Notes under the pieces: model-generated
Seen by the model: only the letters and a program-made list of their open reading frames with translations
Told to the model about the DNA's origin: nothing
Databases searched by the model: none
Source: Arenimonas sp049195245
GTDB lineage: Bacteria; Pseudomonadota; Gammaproteobacteria; Xanthomonadales; Xanthomonadaceae
Assembly: GCF_049195245.1 (NCBI RefSeq)
Contig: NZ_JBMIRR010000022.1
Span: forward strand, 150,291 to 214,290
DNA: 64,000 bases
Direction of reading: 5' to 3'
Translations under genes and position numbers: made by a program
Part shown: positions 49,819-58,037 of the stretch, one piece after another
Position numbering within the stretch: the first letter of the stretch is position 1
Layout: every line of letters begins with the position of its first letter

Positions 49819-50856
49819 ATGGACATCGCCGAACTTCTGGCATTCTCGGTCAAGAACAAGGCCTCCGACCTGCACCTGTCGGCCGGCCTGCCTCCCATGA
49901 TCCGAGTGGACGGCGACGTTCGCCGCATCAACATCCCCGCCCTGGACCACAAGCAGGTGCACGCGCTGGTCTACGACATCATGTCCGACAAGCAGCGGCG
50001 CGACTACGAGGAATTCCTCGAGGTCGACTTCTCCTTCGAAATCCCGGGCCTGGCCCGCTTCCGCGTCAACGCCTTCAACCAGAACCGCGGCGCCGGCGCC
50101 GTGTTCCGCACCATTCCCAGCCAGATCCTGACGCTGGAAGAGCTGGCCGCGCCCAAGATCTTCGCCGAGATGGTGCAGCAGCCCCAGGGCCTGGTCCTGG
50201 TCACCGGTCCCACCGGCTCGGGCAAGTCCACCACCCTGGCGGCCATGGTGGACAGCGTGAACAAGAACGAATTCGGCCACATCCTCACCGTCGAGGACCC
50301 GATCGAGTTCGTGCACACCTCGCAGAAATGCCTGGTGAACCAGCGCGAGGTGCACCGCGACACGCACGGCTTCAACGAGGCCCTGCGCTCGGCCCTGCGC
50401 GAAGACCCCGACTACATCCTGGTCGGCGAAATGCGCGACCTGGAAACGATCCGGCTGGCGCTCACCGCCGCTGAAACCGGCCACCTGGTGTTCGCCACCC
50501 TGCACACCTCGTCGGCGGCCAAGACCATCGACCGAATCATCGACGTGTTCCCGGCGGGCGAAAAGCCGATGGTGCGCTCCATGCTTTCGGAGTCCCTGCG
50601 CGCGGTGATCTCGCAGTCGCTGCTCAAGAAAGTCGGCGGCGGCCGCGTGGCGGCCCATGAAATCATGATCGCCACCCCGGCCATCCGCAACCTGATCCGC
50701 GAGGACAAGGTGGCCCAGATGTACTCGTCCATCCAGACGGGCCAGCAGTACGGCATGCAGACGCTGGACCAGTGCCTGCAGGACATGGTCAAGCGTGGCC
50801 TGGTGACCAAGCTGCAGGCCAAGGAATACGCCAAGGAAAAGAAGCTTTTCGACTGA
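49819..50856 (+). CDS. pilT: Type IV pilus retraction ATPase PilT
   Basis: Hexameric cytoplasmic ATPase that depolymerises type IV pili for twitching. The 345-residue protein begins MDIAELLAFSVKNKASDLHL and has Walker A GPTGSGKSTTLAAM, Asp box TVEDPIEFVHTSQKCLVNQR, Walker B DPDYILVGEMRDLETIRLAL, His box GHLVFATLHTSSAAKTIDRI and the retraction motif TPAIRNLIREDK. GAGGGG lies about ten bases before the ATG. 82 bases separate it from pilU. Identification firm. Confidence 0.99.
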   Translation: MDIAELLAFSVKNKASDLHLSAGLPPMIRVDGDVRRINIPALDHKQVHALVYDIMSDKQRRDYEEFLEVDFSFEIPGLARFRVNAFNQNRGAGAVFRTIPSQILTLEELAAPKIFAEMVQQPQGLVLVTGPTGSGKSTTLAAMVDSVNKNEFGHILTVEDPIEFVHTSQKCLVNQREVHRDTHGFNEALRSALREDPDYILVGEMRDLETIRLALTAAETGHLVFATLHTSSAAKTIDRIIDVFPAGEKPMVRSMLSESLRAVISQSLLKKVGGGRVAAHEIMIATPAIRNLIREDKVAQMYSSIQTGQQYGMQTLDQCLQDMVKRGLVTKLQAKEYAKEKKLFD

Positions 50857-50938
50857 AGCCCGGCCGGTCGGGGGGCTGGCACGACGTCAATGAACACCGC
50901 GCCCGGGCCAAGGCCCCGGGGGCCGAACAGGAGCACGC

Positions 50939-52069
50939 ATGAGCAGCATCGACTTCACCTCCTTCCTGAAGCTGATGGCGCACAAGAAGGCCTCGGACCT
51001 GTTCATCACCGCGGGCGTGCCGCCGTCGATGAAGGTCAACGGCAAGCTCTCGCCCATCACCCAGAACCCGCTCACGCCGCAGCAGTCGCGCGACCTGGTG
51101 CTGAACGTGATGAACCCCTCGCAGCGCGAGGAGTTCGAAAAGACCCACGAGTGCAACTTCGCCATCGGCGTGTCCGGCGTCGGCCGCTTCCGCGTGTCCT
51201 GCTTCTACCAGCGCAACCAGGTCGGCATGGTGCTGCGCCGCATCGAGACGCGCATCCCGACGGTCGAGGAACTCAACCTGCCGGCGGTCATCAAAACCCT
51301 GGCGATGACCAAGCGCGGCATCATCCTGTTCGTCGGCGCCACCGGCACCGGCAAGTCCACCTCGCTGGCGGCCATGATCGGCTACCGAAACATGAACTCC
51401 TCGGGCCACATCATCACCATCGAGGACCCGATCGAGTTCGTGCACAAGCACGAGGGCTGCATCATCACCCAGCGTGAAGTCGGCATCGACACCGACAGCT
51501 GGGAAGCCGCGCTGAAGAACACCCTGCGCCAGGCCCCGGACGTGATCATGATCGGCGAGGTGCGCACCCGCGAGGGCATGGACCACGCCATCGCCTTTGC
51601 CGAAACCGGCCACCTGGTGCTGTGCACCCTGCACGCCAACAACGCCAACCAGGCCATGGACCGCATCATCAACTTCTTCCCGGAAGACCGCCGCAGCCAG
51701 CTGCTGATGGACCTGTCGATGAACCTCAAGGGCGTGGTGGCGCAGCAGCTCATCCCCACCCCGGACGGCAAGTCGCGCCGCGTGGCGATGGAGATCCTGC
51801 TCGGCACGCCGCTGGTGCAGGACTACATCCGCGACGGCGAGATCCACAAGATCAAGGACGTGATGAAGGAGTCGACCAACCTGGGCATGAAGACCTTCGA
51901 CCAGGCCCTGTTCGAGCTCTACCAGGCCGGCGAGATCAGCTACGAGGACGCGCTGCGGTTCGCCGACTCGGCCAACGAGGTGCGCCTGAAGATCAAGCTC
52001 GCCCAGGGTGGCGACGCGCGCACGCTGTCGCAGGGCCTGGACGGCGTGGAGCTGTCCGAGGTCAAGTAA
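50939..52069 (+). CDS. pilU: Type IV pilus retraction ATPase PilU
   Basis: PilT paralogue that assists retraction. The 376-residue protein begins IDFTSFLKLMAHKKASDLFI and has Walker A GATGTGKSTSLAAM, Asp box IEDPIEFVHKHEGCIITQRE, Walker B APDVIMIGEVRTREGMDHAI and His box GHLVLCTLHANNANQAMDRI. The C-terminal extension beyond PilT, acidic with LSQGLDGVELSEVK, is PilU-like. AGGAG lies just upstream of the ATG. A strong terminator follows. Identification firm. Confidence 0.98.
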   Translation: MSSIDFTSFLKLMAHKKASDLFITAGVPPSMKVNGKLSPITQNPLTPQQSRDLVLNVMNPSQREEFEKTHECNFAIGVSGVGRFRVSCFYQRNQVGMVLRRIETRIPTVEELNLPAVIKTLAMTKRGIILFVGATGTGKSTSLAAMIGYRNMNSSGHIITIEDPIEFVHKHEGCIITQREVGIDTDSWEAALKNTLRQAPDVIMIGEVRTREGMDHAIAFAETGHLVLCTLHANNANQAMDRIINFFPEDRRSQLLMDLSMNLKGVVAQQLIPTPDGKSRRVAMEILLGTPLVQDYIRDGEIHKIKDVMKESTNLGMKTFDQALFELYQAGEISYEDALRFADSANEVRLKIKLAQGGDARTLSQGLDGVELSEVK

Positions 52070-52091
52070 GCCCTCGCGCGGCAGGGTTCAA

Positions 52092-52120
52092 AACGCCGGG
52101 CAATGCCCGGCGTTCTTTTT
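52092..52120 (+). terminator. Strong intrinsic terminator after pilU
   Basis: AACGCCGGGC (52092-52101) and GCCCGGCGTT (52105-52114) form a perfect ten-pair stem around AAT, followed by CTTTTT (52115-52120). It is 22 bases beyond the pilU stop and should isolate pilT-pilU from the outer-membrane protein gene at 52198. Confidence 0.93.
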
Positions 52121-52197
52121 CGGACGGAACCCGGGTTCAGCGGACATCGTGGCGCGGCGGGCTAGGGTGGTGCGCCCGGATCCGTGGAGTGAATGCG

Positions 52198-53007
52198 ATG
52201 GCGTTGTCCCTGCTGCTGCTGGCCGTGCTGGCGGCGGAGTCCGCCCCGGCGGCCGACGAGCCCCGCGCGCTGGACCGCGTCAGCGTGTGGCTGGGTGGCT
52301 TCCAGGCCGACAGCAACACCACGGTGTCGGCACGCGCAGGCGATGGCGACTACACGGCGGCGGGAACGGTCAACCTCGAGCGCGACCTGGGCCTGGACCA
52401 GCGTGAGCCCGTGACCCACGCGCGCCTGGACTTCCTGGTCGGCGAATCGCAGGGCCTGTCACTGGAATATTTCGGCTACCGGCGCAGCAACGAGACCCGG
52501 CTGAGCCGGCAGATCGAGTTCGATGGCCAGGTCTACCAGGCCGATGCCCGCCTGCGCGGCGATTTCGACTACGACTTCGCCAGCGCGGCCTACCGCTGGT
52601 GGTTCGGCGAAGGGGCCACCGTGTACGGCCTGGGCTTGGGCCTGGCCGGCTACTGGGTGCAGACCCTGCTCGATGGCGAAGCCAGCCTGGACGAGGACAG
52701 CGTGCGCGCCACGGTCCGCAGCTCCGACCAGGCGGTGGCGCCGCTGCTGGCACTGGGCTGGCGCCACGCCTTCTCCGACCAGGTGCGGGTCTACGCCGAC
52801 CTGTCGGGCGTGGCCAAGGGCGGCCAGCGCCTGAGCGGCCACATCGTGGACGCGGCGGTGGGCCTGGAATGGTTCCCGTTCGAACGCGCCGGCCTGGCCC
52901 TGGAGTACGGCGCCACCCGCATCCGCCTGGACCGCAGGCGCGACCTGCTGGACGCGCGCCTGGACCTGGCGCTGAGCGGCCCGTCCGTCTTCCTGCGCAT
53001 CCGCTGA
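52198..53007 (+). CDS. Predicted outer-membrane beta-barrel protein
   Basis: A 269-residue protein from ATG 52198 (GGAG eight bases upstream) with a short signal region MALSLLLLAVLAAESAPAAD. The rest alternates amphipathic strands: VTHARLDFLVGESQGLSLEY, GDFDYDFASAAYRWWFGEGA, ATVYGLGLGLAGYWVQTLLD, VRVYADLSGVAKGGQ and AGLALEYGATRIRLDRR. It resembles small outer-membrane barrel proteins. No named family was recognised. It stands alone between the pilU terminator and yqgE. Confidence 0.65.
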   Translation: MALSLLLLAVLAAESAPAADEPRALDRVSVWLGGFQADSNTTVSARAGDGDYTAAGTVNLERDLGLDQREPVTHARLDFLVGESQGLSLEYFGYRRSNETRLSRQIEFDGQVYQADARLRGDFDYDFASAAYRWWFGEGATVYGLGLGLAGYWVQTLLDGEASLDEDSVRATVRSSDQAVAPLLALGWRHAFSDQVRVYADLSGVAKGGQRLSGHIVDAAVGLEWFPFERAGLALEYGATRIRLDRRRDLLDARLDLALSGPSVFLRIR

Positions 53008-53031
53008 CCGGCGGCGCGTTAGACTAGCGCC

Positions 53032-53595
53032 ATGGCCGACAGCCCCTTCCTCACCGATCATTTCCTGATCGCGATGCCCGCGCTGGACGACCCCAATTTC
53101 CAGCGCGCGGTCACGCTGGTGTGCCAGCACGACGCCAATGGCGCCATGGGCATCGTCATCAACCGCGAGGCCGACTACACCGTCGGCGAACTGCTGGACC
53201 AGATGAACCTGCCGACAGACGACGCCGAACTGGCCGGCCGTTCGATCGTGGCCGGCGGCCCCGTGCAGCCCGACCGCGGCTTCGTGCTGCACGACGACCC
53301 GCGCGAATGGAATTCCACCCTGCGCTTCGGGCGCGGCCTGGCCGTCACCACGTCCCGCGACATCCTGGCCGCGATGGCCAAGGGCGACGGTCCGGCCAAC
53401 GTGCTCGTCGCCCTGGGTTATGCCGGCTGGACCGCCGGCCAGCTGGAGGCCGAGCTGGCCCAGAACAGCTGGCTCACGGTGCCCGCCGACCAGGCCATCC
53501 TGTTCGGCACGCCGCTGGGCGAACGCTGGCATGCCGCCGCGCGCGGCCTGGGCGTGGACCTGTCGCGGATGACCGACTACGCCGGCCACGCGTGA
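53032..53595 (+). CDS. YqgE/AlgH family protein
   Basis: A 187-residue protein of the UPF0301/AlgH family. It begins FLTDHFLIAMPALDDPNFQR, then TLVCQHDANGAMGIVINREA, and SIVAGGPVQPDRGFVLHDDP, and ends with WHAAARGLGVDLSRMTDYAG then HA. The domain was once thought to regulate alginate in Pseudomonas; its biochemistry is unsettled. It overlaps ruvX by four bases (GTGA), the universal yqgE-ruvX pair. Confidence 0.96.
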   Translation: MADSPFLTDHFLIAMPALDDPNFQRAVTLVCQHDANGAMGIVINREADYTVGELLDQMNLPTDDAELAGRSIVAGGPVQPDRGFVLHDDPREWNSTLRFGRGLAVTTSRDILAAMAKGDGPANVLVALGYAGWTAGQLEAELAQNSWLTVPADQAILFGTPLGERWHAAARGLGVDLSRMTDYAGHA

Positions 53596-54065
53596 GCAGC
53601 CCGACCACCCTGCTGGGCTTCGACGTCGGCGCCAAGCGCATCGGCGTGGCACTGGGCAACACGGTGACGATGAGCGCCCGCGAGTTGGGTGTGCTGGACG
53701 TGCATGCCGCCGGACCGGACTGGGCGCGCCTGGACAAGTGGGTGCAGGACTGGCGCCCGGAGGCCCTGGTGGTCGGCGACCCGGCCGCGCCGGACGGCGG
53801 CGACCAGCCCGCGCGCCAGCGTGCCCGCGGTTTTGCCCGCACCCTGGCCCGCCGCTACGCGCTGCCGGTGCAGCAGGTGGACGAATCCCGCAGCTCCATC
53901 GAAGCCGCCCAGCGTTTCGCCGCAGCCCGCGCCGCCGGCGCCCGCAAGCGTTCGCAGGCCGACCAGCTCGACGCCCTGGCCGCCGTCGTGATCCTGGAAC
54001 GCTGGCTGGCCGAACCCCATTCCCGCCTTCCCCTCGACCCGCCGCCGCCCCGCCATGAGCCCTGA
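53592..54065 (+). CDS. ruvX: RuvX/YqgF pre-16S rRNA nuclease / Holliday-junction resolvase-like
   Basis: A 157-residue RNase-H-fold protein implicated in maturing the 5' end of 16S rRNA. GTG 53592 gives LLGFDVGAKRIGVALGN (catalytic Asp in FDVG), EALVVGDPA, YALPVQQVDESRSSIEAAQR and the C-terminal ADQLDALAAVVILERWL with the final acidic residues. Overlaps both neighbours (four bases with yqgE, eleven with pyrB). Identification firm. Confidence 0.96.
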   Translation: MSSPTTLLGFDVGAKRIGVALGNTVTMSARELGVLDVHAAGPDWARLDKWVQDWRPEALVVGDPAAPDGGDQPARQRARGFARTLARRYALPVQQVDESRSSIEAAQRFAAARAAGARKRSQADQLDALAAVVILERWLAEPHSRLPLDPPPPRHEP

Positions 54066-55005
54066 CCCCACCACCGACGCCCGCCTGCAGCACCTGCTGA
54101 CCCTCGAGGGCCTGTCGGCCGAAACCCTGACCGACCTGCTCGACCGCGCCCAGGCCATGCTGCCCGACGCGCACGCCGGCACCGCCCTGCGCCACCGGCA
54201 CGCCGGCCGCACCCTGTGCACGCTGTTCTTCGAGACCTCCACCCGCACCCGCAGCAGCTTCCAGCTGGCGGCCACGCGCCTGGGCATGGACGTGCTCAAC
54301 TTCGACATCGCCACCTCGTCCACCCGCAAGGGCGAAAGCGCGCTCGACACCCTCAAGACGCTCGAAGCGATGGGCGTGGACGTGTTCGTGGTGCGGCATG
54401 CCGACAATGGCGCGGTGGCGGCACTGGCCGCCGGTGCCGCGCCGGGAACCCACCTGATCAACGCCGGCGACGGCCGCTCGGCGCATCCCACCCAGGGCCT
54501 GCTGGACATGCTGACGCTGCGCCAGCGCAAGGGCGCGGATTTCTCGCGCCTGTGCGTGCTGATCGCCGGCGACCTCAGGCACTCCCGGGTCGCGCGCTCG
54601 GACCTGCACGCGCTGCGCACGCTGGGCTGCGGCGAGATCCGCGTCTGCGGCCCCGCCAACCTGCTGCCCGGCGAAGACGTGCTGCAGGGCTGCCGGGTCT
54701 TCCACGATTTCGACGAGGCCGTGGCCGGCGTGGACGCCGCGATCATGCTGCGGCTGCAGCGCGAGCGCATGGAGGAAGGCCTGGTGCCTTCGCTCGAAGG
54801 CTACTTCCGCGACTACGGCCTGACGCCGGCGCGGCTGGCGAACGCGGCTCCCGACGCCCTGGTCATGCATCCGGGCCCGATGAACCGCGGCGTGGAAATC
54901 GACGGTGGCGTGGCCGACGGCCCGCAGTCGGTGGTGCTGGCCCAGGTGGCCAATGGGCTGCCGGTGCGCATGGCCGTAATCGATGCCCTGTTGGTGGGCG
55001 CCTGA
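54055..55005 (+). CDS. pyrB: Aspartate carbamoyltransferase catalytic subunit
   Basis: Second step of pyrimidine synthesis. The 316-residue protein has the carbamoyl-phosphate loop FETSTRTRSSFQLAATRLGM, VRHADNGAVAALA, LINAGDGRSAHPTQGLLDML and LIAGDLRHSRVARSDLHALR, and the aspartate-site HPGPMNRGVEIDGGVADGP. No pyrI is present nearby; it matches the class seen next to ruvX in gammaproteobacteria. It ends exactly against the stop of the convergent TonB-like gene. Confidence 0.97.
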   Translation: MSPDPTTDARLQHLLTLEGLSAETLTDLLDRAQAMLPDAHAGTALRHRHAGRTLCTLFFETSTRTRSSFQLAATRLGMDVLNFDIATSSTRKGESALDTLKTLEAMGVDVFVVRHADNGAVAALAAGAAPGTHLINAGDGRSAHPTQGLLDMLTLRQRKGADFSRLCVLIAGDLRHSRVARSDLHALRTLGCGEIRVCGPANLLPGEDVLQGCRVFHDFDEAVAGVDAAIMLRLQRERMEEGLVPSLEGYFRDYGLTPARLANAAPDALVMHPGPMNRGVEIDGGVADGPQSVVLAQVANGLPVRMAVIDALLVGA

Positions 55006-55869
55006 CTATTCGGTGGCGACCACGCCGTTGAGGTAGTCGAAGGTGCGCGTGATGTGCAGCACGTCGATGTTCTCGCTGGTCTGGGGCAGGGGCGGGAAGG
55101 GTTCGGCCAGGCGCACGCTGCGGATCGCCGCCTGGTCCAGCACGCCCAGGCCGCTGGTCCGGTTGAGCAGGATTTCCTCGATGCTGCCGTCGCGGCGCAC
55201 CGCCACCGTCACCACCAGGCGTCCGCCCAGGCCGCGCCGGCGGGCCTCGTCGGGGTAGTTGAGGTTGCCCACGCGCTCGACCTTGCTGACCCAGGCCCGC
55301 AGGTAGCTGGCGTATTCGTACTCGCGGGTGCTGGCCGAAACGAACTTGCGCTTGGGCCGCTTGGCCATCAGCGCCTGGCGGCGCTCGATCTCGGCGGCCA
55401 GCCGGGCCATTTCCATGTTCTGTTCCACCAGCTCCTTGCCCGGCGACAGCGGCGAGGGTTCGGTCTCGCGCTGGTCCTTGGGCACCGGAAGGGTCATCTC
55501 GCTCTGCGCCGTGGTGCTGAGCAGACGGGGCACGGGCTCGGGCTCGGGCGGTGGGGCCTGCGTCACCATGGGTTCCGGGGCCAGCCCCGGTTCGGGCTTG
55601 GGGACCGGGGCCAGCTGCTCCTCGCGGGGACGTTCGGCCCGGTCGCTCTCGCCGCCGCCCTGGTTGTTGGCCTGGGCGATGAAGTCGGCGTCCTTCGGGG
55701 CCTCGTCGCTGCGGGTCTCGGTCAGGATCACGTCCAGGGTCGGGGTGACCGGGGCCGCGTCGTCGCGGGCGAAGCCCACGCCCAGGATCAGCACGCCGAA
55801 CACCACCAGGGACAGGGCCGAGGTGGCGCTGAGCCGTTCCCGAGAGCCGATGACAGGTGCGGCCGGCAT
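55006..55869 (-). CDS. TonB-like energy-transducer family protein
   Basis: A 287-residue periplasm-spanning protein. One N-terminal anchor (ALSLVVFGVLILGVGFA), a Pro/Glu-rich stretch (VPKPEPGLAPEP, QAPPPEPEPVPR), a short helical region (ELVEQNMEMARLAAEIERR) and a C-terminal TonB-type domain (NLNYPDEARRRGLGGRLVVT then VAVRRDGSIEEILLNRTSGL). It could couple inner-membrane energy to an outer-membrane receptor, but no exbB/exbD is nearby. One base from gshB, same strand. Confidence 0.85.
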   Translation of the reverse strand: MPAAPVIGSRERLSATSALSLVVFGVLILGVGFARDDAAPVTPTLDVILTETRSDEAPKDADFIAQANNQGGGESDRAERPREEQLAPVPKPEPGLAPEPMVTQAPPPEPEPVPRLLSTTAQSEMTLPVPKDQRETEPSPLSPGKELVEQNMEMARLAAEIERRQALMAKRPKRKFVSASTREYEYASYLRAWVSKVERVGNLNYPDEARRRGLGGRLVVTVAVRRDGSIEEILLNRTSGLGVLDQAAIRSVRLAEPFPPLPQTSENIDVLHITRTFDYLNGVVATE

Positions 55870-55870
55870 C

Positions 55871-56827
55871 TCAGTCCCGGCGGGCCCGACGGGCTTCCAG
55901 CGCATCGAACAGCTGCCCCGCGATGTTGAGGCCGAACTGGGCGTCGAGCTCGCGCACGCAGGTGGGGCTGGTGACGTTGACCTCGGTCAGCCAGTCGCCG
56001 ATCACGTCCAGGCCGACGAACAGCATGCCCCGGCGCTTGAGTTCCGGCCCGACCTGGCGGGCGATCCACAGGTCGCGCTCGGACAGGGGTCGGCCCTCGC
56101 CGCGGCCGCCCGCGGCCAGGTTGCCGCGGAACTCGTCGCCCTGCGGGATGCGGGCCAGGCAGTAGGGCACCGGCTCGCCGTCCACCAGCAGGATGCGCTT
56201 GTCGCCATCCTTGATCTCGGGCAGGAAACGCTGGGCCAGGGCCAGGTGGCGGCCGCTGTCGGTCAGGGTTTCCAGGATCACGTTCAGGTTGGGCTCGCCG
56301 GCGCGGACCCGGAAGATCGAGCGCCCGCCCATGCCGTCCAGCGGCTTGAGCACGGCCTCGCCATGCTCGGCCACGAACGCCCGCAGCTCGGCCGCGTCGC
56401 GCGACACCCGGGTCGGCGGGCAGCACTGCGGGAAGAGCAGGGCGCCCAGCTTCTCGTTCAGGTCGCGCAGGCCGCGCGGGTCGTTGAGCACCAGCACGCC
56501 CTCGGCCTGGGCCACCGACAGGATGTGGGTGTCGTGCAGGTAGTCGGCGTCCACCGGCGGGTCGGTGCGCATCAGCAACACGTCCACCCCGGACAGGGGC
56601 CGGGTGGCGGCCTCGCCGAGCTGGTACCAGTCGGCCGGGTCGTCGCGCACGGTCACGGCGGCCATGCGGGCCATGGACCGGGAGCCGTCCAGCGACAGAC
56701 CCCCGGGCAGCACGTAGTGCAGCCGGTGCCCGCGACGCTGGGCCTCGAGCAGCATGGCAAAACTAGTATCCTTCCCGATCTTGATCTTGCCGATCGGGTC
56801 CATCACCACGGCCACGTCCAGTGCCAT
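55871..56827 (-). CDS. gshB: Glutathione synthetase
   Basis: ATP-grasp ligase joining gamma-glutamylcysteine and glycine. The 318-residue protein begins VAVVMDPIGKIKIGKDTSFA, then LMRTDPPVDADYLHDTHILS, ATP-grasp GEAVLKPLDGMGGRSIFRVR, RILLVDGEPVPYCLARIPQG, and the metal/ATP strand LFVGLDVIGDWLTEVNVTSP followed by T. Divergent from pilG; gshB beside the Pil-Chp operon is a recurring xanthomonad/Pseudomonas arrangement. Identification firm. Confidence 0.97.
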   Translation of the reverse strand: MALDVAVVMDPIGKIKIGKDTSFAMLLEAQRRGHRLHYVLPGGLSLDGSRSMARMAAVTVRDDPADWYQLGEAATRPLSGVDVLLMRTDPPVDADYLHDTHILSVAQAEGVLVLNDPRGLRDLNEKLGALLFPQCCPPTRVSRDAAELRAFVAEHGEAVLKPLDGMGGRSIFRVRAGEPNLNVILETLTDSGRHLALAQRFLPEIKDGDKRILLVDGEPVPYCLARIPQGDEFRGNLAAGGRGEGRPLSERDLWIARQVGPELKRRGMLFVGLDVIGDWLTEVNVTSPTCVRELDAQFGLNIAGQLFDALEARRARRD

Positions 56828-56915
56828 CGGCGCCTGTTACTCCGTCTTGCAGGGGCCCTAGCCTAGCAGGGCCTCCGAGGAACGTGCGGGCGGTCACGCT
56901 GGAACCGGGACGTGC

Positions 56916-56946
56916 TTGACACATTCGGGCTCGGCTGGGATATAAG
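56916..56946 (+). promoter_or_regulatory. Sigma-70 promoter for the Pil-Chp operon
   Basis: TTGACA (56916-56921) is a perfect -35; TATAAG (56941-56946) is a near-perfect -10, separated by 19 bases. Transcription would start about 55-60 bases before pilG. It is the clearest promoter in the window, though the spacer is two bases long. Confidence 0.65.
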
Positions 56947-57013
56947 CTAATAAGGTGCGGGCGCCGGTGATGGGGCCGGCACTGCCAGGGACAGCACTGC
57001 AATGGGGAGTGAG

Positions 57014-57403
57014 ATGGACGAAAACCACCTGGCCGGCTTGCGGGTCATGGTCATTGACGACTCGAAGACGATCCGCCGTACCGCCGAAACCCTCCTCAAG
57101 AAGGAAGGCTGCGACGTGGTGACGGCGACCGACGGCTTCGAGGCCCTCGCGAAGATCGCCGACCACCAGCCGCAGATCGTCTTCGTCGACATCATGATGC
57201 CGCGCCTGGACGGCTATCAGACCTGCGCGCTGATCAAGAACAACCAGATGTTCAAGAACACGCCGGTCATCATGCTGTCCTCCAAGGACGGCCTGTTCGA
57301 CAAGGCGCGGGGTCGCATCGTCGGCTCCGAGCAGTACCTCACCAAGCCCTTCACCCGCGATGAGCTGCTTTCGGCCATCCGCAAGTACGTGCCGGCGGGC
57401 TGA
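57014..57403 (+). CDS. pilG: Twitching-motility response regulator PilG
   Basis: Single-domain CheY-like receiver of the Pil-Chp system. The 129-residue protein has DD in VMVIDDSKTIRRTAETLLKK, the phospho-Asp in IIVDIMMPRLDGYQTCALI-like sequence (here FVDIMMPRLDGYQTCALI), VIMLSSKDGLFDKARGRIVG and KPFTRDELL. The insert GLFDKARGRIVGSEQYLTKP is characteristic of PilG. ATG 57014 follows GGGGAG (57004-57009); ATG 57002 is an alternative. pilI follows after eight bases; no pilH is present. Confidence 0.97.
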   Translation: MDENHLAGLRVMVIDDSKTIRRTAETLLKKEGCDVVTATDGFEALAKIADHQPQIVFVDIMMPRLDGYQTCALIKNNQMFKNTPVIMLSSKDGLFDKARGRIVGSEQYLTKPFTRDELLSAIRKYVPAG

Positions 57404-57411
57404 GGCGCACC

Positions 57412-57975
57412 ATGGCCAAGCCCAACCACAGCCACAACAAGCGCACCGGTCCGTTCGAAACCCTGCTCGATTACGAGCAGCGGTCGCTGGCCCACGTGCC
57501 GGGCCGTCCCGAGATGGTGGAAGCGCCGGGCCACTGGCGCGGCGTGGGCTTCCGGCTCGGCCAGCGGCGGCTGGTGTCGTCGTTCGACGAGGTGGTTGAA
57601 ATCCTGCCCTTGCCTCCGGTGACACCGGTGCCCGGTGCCCACAACTGGATGCTGGGCGTGGCCAACGTGCGCGGCAGCCTGCTGCCGGTGGTCGACCTCA
57701 AGCAGTTCCTCGAGGGCGAGCGCACCGTCGTGCACGAGGGCCAGCGCTGCCTCGTCGTGCGCCAGGCCGGTGGCAACGTCGCGGTGATCATCGACGAGCT
57801 GTTCGGCCAGCGCACCTTCAACGATTCGCACCGGGCGGAACTTTCCGGCGCCGACACCGATGGCCGCTACGGCCATTTCGTCGGCCAGGCCTACCAGTTG
57901 TCCGACACCACCTGGGGCGTGTTCAACATGTCCCTGCTCACGCGTACGCCCGAATTCCGCCAGGCCACCGCATAA
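57412..57975 (+). CDS. pilI: CheW-like adaptor PilI
   Basis: Couples the receptor PilJ to the kinase ChpA. The 187-residue protein has a CheW domain from about residue 40: GFRLGQRRLVSSFDEVVEIL, MLGVANVRGSLLPVVDLKQF, CLVVRQAGGNVAVIIDELFG and GHFVGQAYQLSDTTWGVFNM. The leading ~35 residues, ending LAHVPGRPEMVEA, match PilI rather than a generic CheW. It sits eight bases after pilG. Confidence 0.95.
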   Translation: MAKPNHSHNKRTGPFETLLDYEQRSLAHVPGRPEMVEAPGHWRGVGFRLGQRRLVSSFDEVVEILPLPPVTPVPGAHNWMLGVANVRGSLLPVVDLKQFLEGERTVVHEGQRCLVVRQAGGNVAVIIDELFGQRTFNDSHRAELSGADTDGRYGHFVGQAYQLSDTTWGVFNMSLLTRTPEFRQATA

Positions 57976-58037
57976 GTGGTCCACGTATTCCATCTTCTTT
58001 CAGTTGTTGATCTTCAAACAGGGGTTGAGGTCCAGTC